A model generated the notes under the pieces. That model searched no databases, had not been told where the DNA came from, and saw nothing but the letters and a program-made list of their open reading frames with translations. From assembly GCA_002049455.2 (NCBI GenBank), contig KV918963.1:62001-126000 (forward strand): a DNA stretch of 64,000 nt, written 5' to 3'. The translations under genes were made by a program, and so were the position numbers. Of the stretch, positions 55,896-64,000 are shown piece by piece. Source of the stretch: Porphyra umbilicalis. Lineage: Eukaryota > Rhodophyta > Bangiophyceae > Bangiales > Bangiaceae. The first letter of the stretch is position 1, and each line of letters starts with the position of its first letter.

Positions 55896-57114
55896 CCGCC
55901 CTGCGGGGCGCGCCGCCTCGCGCTGGGGTGGGGGGGGGCGCACCGGCGGTCGCCTGGGCGGCGGCCCGCCGCACCGCCGCCCGCCGCCGCCGGCGCGTCT
56001 GTCTGCCACTGGCGGCACGCGGCGGGCCGCCCGCGGCGAAGCCGGGGTGGGGTGAAGGCGGCGGCGGCGGCCTCCCGGGGCCCCCCCACCCGGGCGCCTC
56101 CGCTGCCGCCGGCCGCCGCGCGGCGGCGGCGGAGGCGCCGACGGCGCCGCCACGGCACGCGTTCGGGGGCCACCGCGGGCGCACTGGCCCGCTTCGGTGG
56201 CGGTCGCGGCCGACCGTCGAGGGGCCGGCGGGTGCGGGCGGGCGGGCGGGCAAGAGCGACGCCGCGGCACGGGGCGAACGGCGCGCAGCGGGCACGGTGT
56301 TCAGAGTGTGGTGTTGTGGTAGCGGTGTGTATCTTTTTTTTCTGTCTCTCTCCTCCGTTGCCTCACCGCCCACTGCTTATGTACCTACCGGCAGTGTCGT
56401 GGTCGTCCATCTGGCCCTCGCCCGCGCGTGTGCCCGCCTGTTGCCCACGCTGGCCCCAAACGCCCACACCCGACGGCACGCTCCGCGCGCCCCGGCTTGC
56501 ACGCGGTTCCGCCACGTGCCCCTCAGCGCCCGTTGCGCTGGCGCCCCCTCGTGCGCTCGTGCTCCCACGCAGCGCCACAGTGGCGGCAGCCGCCACGCGG
56601 CTCCGCCCCCACGACCCCCGGTGTTGCGGCTCCCACGCAATCCACCGCTAACGGTCGTGTCGGCCGGTCCAATCTGGACCCGGCCACAGGCAATTTCCAA
56701 ACCGTGGGGAAATTGCTCCGCCCGGTTGAGCTACCGTAATCTCACTGCCAAAACCCGGTCCGGGCGGGGCCGGGGGGTGTCGGGCGGGCGGCGAACCGCC
56801 GGCGGCCGAGCGCCAAGACAAGAAAAATAAATTCACAAGCACCAAAAAAAAAAGCAAACATACCCGCACCCCCTCGGCACGCGGCGCGTGCGCCGAGCGC
56901 AAAAAGGCTGCGCAGGGGCCCGCCTCCACAGCGGCCAAGCCGCGCCAGCACATCGCGGTCGTGCCCGCCCCCGCCCCACCGGGTCGCAGATCAGGGTCTG
57001 GGCCAGGGGCCTCCCCGCCCGACCGCACGCGTCGACGTCAAAACGCACCAGCACCTCGCTGCGGCCGTGCAGGGCGAGCACGAGGGTGACCATGCACACT
57101 TCCTTGTGGCAGTA
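55896..57114. other. GC-rich unassigned stretch
   Basis: ORFs overlap on both strands with low-complexity products. A minus frame at 57,150-56,990 (EVCMVTLVLALHGRSEVLVR) reads like protein but matches nothing I recognise. 56,690-56,717 holds a small inverted repeat (CAATTTCC/GGAAATTG). AATAAA occurs at 56,825. No gene is called. Confidence 0.3.
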
Positions 57115-57863
57115 TCGTCGGCCCGGCAGGAAATCACATCGAGCATGCATCGGGCTGCATCGACCATCGAAACCGGCTTTCGATAGGCGTTTTTGGGCCC
57201 ATCCGAGTCTTCATCGAAGTGCATCGCCCGATGGACACACAGCCGTTGACAGGAACCCAACAACACGTCCGTTACTGCCTCACGGTCTGCGCCGAGAGTC
57301 TTGACCGCCGTTACAGCTAGCATTAAGCACGGGCACTCTCGCGAATGATTGGTCCAGCTGCTATCCCCGTTGGATAAGGGACAGATCTTGCTCCGACAGG
57401 TATGCTGCTTACTGTGGAGGGGCACTGTAAATGTAATGCAACGGGAATGTGAGCAGCAGGGTGCGGCATCCACGACGTGCTTATCTGCTCAAGCACCGAG
57501 CGAGGCCGCAAGAGCGAACGGGCCTGACTTATGTGTCTGAGAATCCCGCGCGAGGAGATGGCCGCCAGCAAGGCGCGGTCTTATACTGTAGCGGGCTGTC
57601 CCTCCTCTGCTTGCGCGTCTTTGGCCATGCCGGGCGGGCATGCTAGGGGGGGGCCCCACCCCTGCGGCGCCGTGTCCCACACCACCCAGACCGTCGTCAC
57701 CCGAGCGGCCACCGCCGCCCCCGTCGGTGGCGGTGGCGGTCGCGGGCGGGAGAAGCATCCCCATCCCCCCCGGGCGGATGCGGCGGCGAGGTGCCTCGCC
57801 CCCCCCACCCCGTTACACGCGGTCGCCGACCGCCTCGTCGTTGGCGTTAACGCGCGCCCTCAG
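57115..57863 (+). mobile_element. TIR element P, right copy, distal half (inverted segment)
   Basis: 749 bp, the same length as and about 95 percent similar by eye to 27,653-28,401. It starts TCGTCGGCCCGGCAGGAAAT and ends CTCAG (57,859-57,863), where the Copia-2 LTR follows. Joined in inverted orientation to 29,874-30,732 it makes the second complete 1603-bp P element. Confidence 0.75.
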
Positions 57864-58241
57864 TGAAAGAAATGCGTTTTCTTGATGCCCCACTCGGCGG
57901 GGCTAGTCCCCAGCCGAGTGGCATCCTCATACAGGGGGCGAGGGCGAGCCGCGGCTTTGGCGTGCGCCCTGCGGCGCACCCCCGGGTCGGCGCCCACCCC
58001 GCGCGTCCGCGCGCACCCGTCGCGCCCCTCCTCTCCAAAGCAGGCATAGCCCCAAAGCAGACACATTGCATGCAGCCCCAGTATGCGTCCGCGCGCTGGC
58101 ACCCTCACGTGGCGTGGCGCTGCTGGTGTTGCGTGGCAGGTCCAGCCTGCCACCGGCAGCGTACCGCATGCGGCGCGGGTCGCCCCGCCCCGAGCGGTCG
58201 CGCATCCGCGGGGATGACGGGTGGTTTGGCGCCACCCGTCA
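57864..58241 (-). repeat. Copia-2 3' LTR, lacking its first 39 bp
   Basis: 378 bp, homologous over its full length to 30,772-31,149. The missing 39 bp are those between 30,733 and 30,771. The upstream junction joins directly to reverse transcriptase codons (LARRFTD), and both parents carry ACCGAC at the break, so a deletion between short homologies removed the end of RT, RNase H, the purine tract and the LTR start. Confidence 0.85.
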
Positions 58242-61057
58242 GTCGGTGAATCGCCGCGCGAGCATCGATGCCTCGCACTCGAGAAAAGGATAGGTCTGCC
58301 CGGTGGCCCACAGCAGGGCTCCGGTGGCGCGGCGGTAGAGCGTGAGCTCAGCCGCGGTCAGGGGCGACGAGACCTCCGCGCGGCGCGCTGCCGAGACGGA
58401 AAAGGCGACGATGGACTCGACGTATTCGTCCAGGTTGACGCGGAGGGAGAGCGCGCCTGATGACATGTCCACGACCGCGGCGACCGCCAGTCCGGTGAAC
58501 GTGAAGGCGCCGACCTTAATGGAGCCCGCCGCAAACCGCTCCCGCAGGGTCGCCTCGAAGCGACGCACCTCCGAGGCCGTCCCACCGAAGAGGAAGTCAT
58601 CGACGTGGACCGCCACCGCCAACACCAGCACCCCGTCCGCGTGCCGGGTGTAGAGGCCGTGGTCAACTGTCCAGCGGACCAGCCCTGACGCTCGCATGAG
58701 GACGAGCACCCTCTCGTACCAGCGGCCGGGGGCGTCGGTCAGGCCGTAGGCGCATTTGCACAGGCGCCAAACGACCCCCGCCGGCGCGCCAGACTGCGGC
58801 GGCGGCTGCACGTACACGGCCGCCGGTCGGTCCAGGGGCATGCCCTGTAAGAACGCAGTGCGCACATCGATTGTCCGCAGCAGGAACCTCCGCGACGCCA
58901 GCGCCGAGAAGAGCACTCGCAGGGTGGCGCGCGCCGCCGTCGGGGAGGTGCTGTCGACCGTGTCCTGAACACGGTCAACAAGGCGTGGCGGATGCCTTTG
59001 TGCCGGCCTGGCGAGACCCAGCGGCACCCGGCCCGGGCGCCAGGTCACTGTCCAACATCGCCAGCCCGACCGCGTATTCCGCCAGCCCGCCCTGCTCAGC
59101 GAGGGGCCGGTTGAGCAAGGCCGCCTCGGCGGACCCGTTGGCATTGGCCGGGAGCGCCAAGAAGCGGCGGGCGCCGCCCTGCCTGGTGCGCCCCGCCCAA
59201 GCCGACGGCACGGGGGGAGCGGCCGGCGGGGGCGACCCCACACGCCGTTGCGTAGCGTGGGCACCCGCCAACATGGTCGCCGTGGCATCGGAAAAGGGCG
59301 AGGGGGCGTCCGACTCCGAGTCATACGACAACCCTGACGACGAGGCCGACTCCGAGGACGAGGCTGAGGCCCCCTCGGCGGGCGCCGGGGCAGCCGCCGG
59401 CTCTTTGAAAGCCATGGCCGCCAAGACCACCGGCCGCACCTGGCTGCCGTGCCGGGTCACCCAGCGGTTGCCGTGCTGGAGCCGGACGGCGTCCTTGGCG
59501 ACCGCCACGTCCGCGACGTGGGCGAGCCCTTCCCAGGCACCCGGCGATGAGTGGACCCCCTCGGTCCAGTAATATACCACGTCGCCCACCGCCCACAGCC
59601 TCGGGGGGACATTAGTGGCGTTCCGCGCGAGAGCCATTTGCATCGACACATCTGCTTCCGATTGGGTGTGCGCCGCCCGAGCGGCATGTAGCAGGGAGAG
59701 GTGCGTGCGCAGAGCATTGTCTCCACGCACACGCCGGTCCCCGAGGGCCGGCAGCGATTCCGTCAGGGCAGCAGGCAGCCGAGGCGCCGAACCGCACATG
59801 CGCTGGAACGGCGACACGCCGTTGTGGATGCTCATGCTGTTCTTAGCCAGGCAGGCCAGGTCCAGCAGCTCCTGCAGGGGTGCCGCCGGGTGGTGTTGCC
59901 GCAGCCGGCGCACCATTCCTTTGAGCGTCTGGATGTGCCGCTCGACAATGCCGTTGGAGTCGTGCGCCTTGCCCGCCGTGGACAGCGCCACGACGTTGAA
60001 CCGCTCTGTCATGGAGCGGAACAGAGCGCTGTCAAACTCCGCGCCCGAGTCCGCCAGGATCGTGCGCGGGGCGCCGTGGTGCACCAGCCACCCGGCCAGC
60101 ATGGCCCGGGTCACCGTGGCCGTCTCCTTGTTGGGGATGGCCACGGCCTTGCTGAACCGCGAGCCCACGTCGACCATGTGCAGGAATGTCGCGTGCGGGG
60201 GAATGTACGCCAGATCGACCGCCACCGTGTCATTGAAAGGCATCGACCGCGGGATGGAGACGAGCGGGCGGGGCGGCCGCGGAGCGTCGCGGCGGCAGGC
60301 ATCACACGAGACCACTGCCGTGACGACGGCGCGGAACACTTCCGGGTCCGAGACACCCTGGTCCTCCAGCAGGCCGATGAGCCGGGCAGCAGCACAGTGC
60401 CCGTACTGGGTGTGGAGCTTGCGCACCGCCCGGTCCAGGCCGGTCGAGTCCTTCGTCAGGATAGCCACCAACACGAGGTGCACGTCCGCCGACACGGCAA
60501 GGCGGACCTCCTCCGTGTCCACTCTGGTCAGCGCATTCAAGGTCAGGTGCCCCGCGCCGGACAGGGCCAGGGACACCGCCGCGGTGGGCGAGGCGATCAG
60601 CATGCGCCGAGCGTGGACGTCGAGGACGGCCCCCATCGACGCCAGCGAGGCGCTGCTAAGGAGAAGGGGCAGGGAGCCCGCCACTACCCAGGTCGTGACG
60701 TGGCACCGTCGGTCGCCGACGCGGATGGGCAGGGTGAACTGCTCCACGGTGCGCTGCGACGCTCCGCCGCCGAAGGTAAAGACGGCCGACGCATCCACAG
60801 ACCGGATCTCCGCCCGAGATGCAGAGTCCAGGCGTGCCACGTAGGCGGCCACTCAGGCCACGCCCGCAATGGTCGCCGTGGCGCCGATGTCAAAGATGAC
60901 AAGGCCCACCGGGTCCTCCGAAAACGCGTTGACCCCGCCCGCCGTCGCCAGCACCAGGTGGCACTTGTGCTGGTTGGCGTACGTCGCCACGCCCCCGCCC
61001 CCATCAGCGCGGTCAGCAGCGGCAGGCGGCCCCGCAGGGCCACCCCCACCACCCACG
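58242..61057 (-). pseudogene. Copia-2 protease-integrase-RT (separated from gag)
   Basis: On minus, the protease region reads VIFDIGATATIAGVA, then TGA 60,853 where Trp is usual, then continues in frame. Integrase has HTQYGHCAAA and CDAC (HHCC zinc site) and the acids in VAVDLAY, ILADSGAEF and NGIVERHIQ. Then comes a chromodomain-like or linker region (WAVGDVVYYW) and a Ser/Glu-rich stretch, after which the frame changes near 59,000 to RT: VDSTSPTAARATLRVL, TIDVRTAFLQG, CAYGLTDAPGRWY and VAVHVDDFLFGG (HVDD instead of YVDD). The RT N-terminus is shortened and the end, with RNase H, is deleted into the LTR. Confidence 0.85.
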
Positions 61058-61473
61058 TGTTGAAACGCAGTGGGGAAAGGAGTTGGGGGACCACGGTGAA
61101 GTGGTTGAGTGGCTTGAGCTTGTGTATGTGTGTGCGAACGTGCTTTGTTGGTTGTCCTAAGGTTCGCCCGCCTCTCCAAACCGAGAGCACCTCACATATA
61201 GTCCCCAGCGGCCCAAGTGCTTCCCCCTCTCGCGCCCACACCGACGCCCACGCCCTCGCACCAAATCGAATCACTCACCAAATCAAAAGCCACTAGAGCA
61301 CAGCGAAGATCAAATCCAAAACATGCCAAAAGTAACGCCCCAAGATCACCCAACACGAATGTGTGCAACTTGACCACGTCTTGGAAATGTACCATGTGGG
61401 GTACCATAAGGGTCACCGACCATCATCCATCCGCAAACCGCCAGTGGAGCCGGCGACGAGCATCAGTTCAACA
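61058..61473 (-). repeat. Solo LTR of the Copia-1 family
   Basis: 416 bp, minus orientation, starting TGTTGAACTGATGC and ending CAACA. No internal sequence follows. Its flanks do not match each other (CGTGG and CCTCT in element orientation), but each matches the flank of a Copia-1 LTR 24 kb away. At the four sites where the two Copia-1 LTRs differ it agrees twice with each. Confidence 0.9.
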
Positions 61474-63843
61474 AGAGGGTACTGTCCCGAGCGCCGCGAG
61501 CGGCGATCCAGCTCGGTCTGCGGCCGTGCGCGGCGCCGGCAGAGATCCGTTGGTGGCGGCGTCGTGGGAGGCGGCGGACGACTCGGTGGGCGGCGCCTGT
61601 GGCGATCCGGTGTTGGCAGTGGCCGGGGAGGCGCTGTTGGCTGCGCCGATGGAGGCCGCACTCGAGGCGGTGGAAGGGGCAGAGTTGGCGGCGGCGGGCG
61701 AGGCGACTACCATTTCGGCGGGCGGCGCCGGCGGTGACCCAGCTTCTGCGGCAAAGGAGGCGTTGTCCCCCTGGCTGATTGATTGCACCGACGACACAGT
61801 CTGAAACCGGTACTGACGATGAGCGCGCACCACCGCGTCCGCCGAGCGCTGTTGTCGCCAACAAGAAGCGCCGACGCTCGATGAAGGCGACATTGCTCCG
61901 CGAGCTTGCGCACAAGGATGATCAGGATGACACCGACGGCTCCAACGGGTCCGCCGTGGCGGCCTTGCAAGAGCAAGCGGCAGCGCATGCGCGCTCATCC
62001 GAAGCGGCAAGCACTACTGCCGCTGATGCTGGCATGGCCTCCACCAAGACGGGTTAGGCAGGCGCGAAGGCACCGCCGGCGGCGCCGCCGGCGAGCGTCA
62101 AGCGAGAAACCCAAGCCAAGGCGGTGCCGTCGACCAGCACCAAAAGAAAGTCACAGGATGCGACACCCGCGAGCACGAAGAAGGACAAGGGTAAGGGCCC
62201 AGTGGTGGACCCAAACGAGCTCTCCGGGGTGGCGCTGACTCTGGCCGTCCGGCGCGAGGTGACTGCGCGCACGCTCGCCCTCTTGAGCAACCCGGAAGAC
62301 GCGGACGATGGTTATCTTTGCAATGACGACGCGCGGATGATATATTTCGCCTGCATCATGGCGGTGGCGCCGGCAAGCAGTGAGCTGGCGGAGGTGCTGG
62401 CGCGGGAGACGGCGGTTGTGAACGCGCGGCTGCGGCCAGCAGGTGCAGAGAAGAAGATGACGACGGCGCGCACGACGAACATCCTCGGCCAGTGCGCGCT
62501 GGCTCGCTCAACGGCCCACCATGGCTTGAGCACGTGGATCTGGGGCATGCGGACGTCGCTTGTTGTGTACGACACCACGGAGTTGGACTACGACGGGAGC
62601 GACAGCGATGAGCACACTCGGGCTATCGGTCTCTTGTGGCTGAAGGGGCGGCGCTTCCTGAACACGAAGCGTGGGCGCATAGCGCTGTACAATGTGTGCG
62701 CCTACTTCATTGATCGGTACGACGTGACAGACGCCCTCAAATATGAGTATCATCAGGGGCGATGGGTGTTGCGTCTCACGCTGGCCGTTATTGCGCTTAT
62801 CCTCGCAAAGGAAAGGAGCGTGCGTCTGTGTTGTCATGGGAGTGTTGTCTCCATATGACTTCATTTTATGGCGTTTGGCTGTTACGAGCTGCATTGGACT
62901 CCTACACCCCACATCTGACGACATCCCACATATCATTTGGTCTGCATCTGCTTTGTGCATTTGGACTGCATCTGGCCTGACTGTGACTCTGTGACTTGTG
63001 CAGATTCGAGCTCACCTTCTTTCCGACGCGTACACCGCAGGTGGGCTGTAAAAGATGATGGGTAACGTGAACCCGTCCCACCGCGGGTACTTCTGCGAAG
63101 AGCTTACGGCTCTGCGCGCCGCGGCGTTGCAGACAGACTGCCAGTGGGTCAAGCTCTTTGCCACGGACGTGACGGACCCCTACTCGGGTGCGTTGAAGGA
63201 CCCGGAGTCCACGATGGGCACCCACACGCGGATCGACAATCTCGGGCGCCGTACCCTGCTCGTAGGGTCGCAGACCGTGCTGCGGGCCATCCAGGACTTG
63301 CTGAACGACGACAGCGACGCCGAGGAGTCCGATTTGGCCCCGGAACAGGACGTCGTCCACGTTGCCGTCCCAATAGCGGCGACGGCGCCGTCCGCTCGCG
63401 ACGAGAAGCGGCGGCAGTGTCTGATGTCTGCTGCTCGTGTCGGGACGTCAGCTGCACAAGAGCTGGCTGTCAAGGCCGAGGGTAGTGTCGTCGCCCGCGC
63501 CCACGACGACTTCTCCATGTGGCTCTCTTCTTCTGAAGACGGGTCGTATGACCGGGAGTCGGACGACAGAGTCATGGAGTTTGAGGATGGGGCGATGGAG
63601 GGCGCCGGGGCGTTTATCGGCGCGGAGCTACACATGGCTGCGGTACAAGACCCCGAGGCGAAGTTTGATACCCAGTGGATGAAGTACTTTGGGACAGAAA
63701 GCGAGGAGATGGAGGAGGAGGAAGGCGACAGCGAGGACGAGGAGGAGGAGGCAGGCGACGGCGAGGAGGAGGAGGAGGAGGAGGAGGGCGATGGCGAGGA
63801 GGGGGAGGAGGAGGACGATGGCGAGGAGAATGAGGAGGATTAA
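61474..63843 (+). pseudogene. Gene X: unknown protein with acidic C-terminus, 5' end displaced
   Basis: The frame from 61,474 (EGTVPSAASGDPARSAA) is Ala/Gly-rich. It shifts near 61,780-61,804 into the frame with KKRRRSMKATLLRELAH, has TAG at 62,055 and continues in frame with a Lys-rich linker (TKRKSQDATPAST) and a helical domain: LAVRREVTARTLALLSN, DDARMIYFACIMAVAP, HHGLSTWIWGMRTSLVVYD, IALYNVCAYFIDRYDV. A phase-0 intron (GTGTTGC 62,766 to CTTGTGCAG 63,003) leads to an exon with TAA at 63,049, then NVNPSHRGYFCEELTAL and a Glu/Asp-rich tail (63,709-63,840) ending at TAA. No family is recognised; it could be a host or transposon protein. An alternative acceptor at 63,054 would skip the TAA. 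Confidence 0.55.
63709..63843 (+). repeat. GAG/GGC microsatellite encoding an acidic tail
   Basis: Runs of GAGGAGGAG interrupted by GGCGAC encode (E)n-G-D blocks at the C-terminus of gene X. Such tracts expand by slippage and are common in chromatin-associated proteins. After the stop (63,844-64,000) no further feature is seen. Confidence 0.6.
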
Positions 63844-64000
63844 GATGGCGAGGAGGAGGAGAAAAGCGAGTGACAAGAGCTCCAACTTTCTCTTTGGTTT
63901 GTTCTTCTTGATTTGCTGCTGTGAGTGCCATCGCTGTTCTCTGTCGAGGTTAAACGAGAAGCTCCACGCATGTGTACACAAGGATTGCATTTGGTATGTC

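Larger units (their letters stand above)
37244..61057. other. Proposed 24-kb inversion between Copia-1-family LTRs
   Basis: The ends are the inner edges of two inverted copies of the same LTR (36,826-37,243 plus; 61,058-61,473 minus). Turning the segment over restores matching target duplications for three insertions and the reading phase of two genes. See the findings for the full argument. The segment contains the tandem array, the multi-exon transposon gene, the condensin-like pseudogene and Copia-3. Confidence 0.85.

Noticed and set aside
20..63051. Reassigned genetic code with TAG (or all stops) read as an amino acid
   Set aside because: The residues expected at the interrupting stops differ (Leu, Tyr, Trp, Cys), all three stop codons occur, and all three also end other ORFs normally. 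Nonsense mutation is simpler.
1..64000. CRISPR arrays, rRNA, tRNA genes, integrons or viral genes
   Set aside because: No regularly spaced short repeats, no recognisable RNA gene and no capsid or polymerase genes of a virus were seen; the window is eukaryotic.

Overview
The window is eukaryotic nuclear DNA. It is GC-rich, with several blocks near 75-80 percent GC, and carries Ty1/copia LTR retrotransposons, pogo-, PIF/Harbinger- and Plavaka/KDZ-like DNA transposons, TA- and TAA-flanked MITEs and short spliceosomal-type introns. The species cannot be named from this sequence. A GC-rich alga, such as a bangiophyte red alga, is one candidate at low confidence. I see no rRNA, tRNA, CRISPR or bacterial operon structure. 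Nearly everything recognisable is mobile DNA. Probable host sequence is limited to a small cysteine-rich ORF, a broken condensin-D2-like sequence and a few unassigned ORFs.

Layout. 0-2 kb: pogo/Tigger-like transposase with one in-frame TAG. 2.5-2.9 kb: a TA-flanked MITE. 3.5-3.9 kb: Cys-rich ORF. 4-8.2 kb: GC-rich unassigned DNA with paired hairpins at 6.2-6.3 kb. 8.4-12.3 kb: TAA-flanked Tourist-like repeats. 12.8-18.2 kb: Harbinger-type transposase (+) facing a Myb/SANT-like ORF1 protein (-), with a hairpin element and a MITE between them. 18.4-25.5 kb: unassigned proteins and dispersed repeats with nested MITEs. 25.6-27 kb: low-complexity GC-rich DNA. 27.1-32.3 kb: a MITE, a pair of inverted 1.6-kb TIR elements, and the 5' LTR and gag of Copia-2. 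32.3-37.2 kb: full-length Copia-1. 38.2-39.3 kb: GC-rich tandem array. 39.5-40.3 kb: MITE nested in MITE. 40.8-44.2 kb: multi-exon transposon gene. 45.2-47.5 kb: condensin-like pseudogene split by a TIR element. 48.1-48.7 kb: another MITE. 50.6-55.9 kb: complete but mutated Copia-3 with perfect GGCGG target duplications. 57.1-61.1 kb: the missing half of a 1.6-kb TIR element and the pol and 3' LTR of Copia-2, all inverted. 61.1-61.5 kb: a solo Copia-1 LTR. 61.5-63.8 kb: the body of an unknown gene ('gene X').

Main result. The segment 37,244-61,057 (about 24 kb) looks like an inversion caused by recombination between the 3' LTR of Copia-1 and an oppositely oriented solo LTR of the same family. 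Five signals agree. Turning the segment back (1) pairs CCTCT with CCTCT around the solo LTR, (2) pairs CGAGG with CGTGG around Copia-1, (3) pairs CTGAG with CTGAG around Copia-2, (4) puts Copia-2 gag (ending 32,284) in the same codon phase as its pol (starting 61,052 minus), and (5) puts an ATG-initiated 20-codon fragment (37,304-37,244 minus) in phase with gene X at 61,479. It also makes the second 1.6-kb TIR element whole. The order of events is then: TIR-element pair, Copia-2 insertion, Copia-1 insertion, a solo LTR in gene X, inversion.

A second pattern is that many transposon ORFs are broken by in-frame stop codons while long stretches of frame stay open: 14 stops against about six frameshifts.
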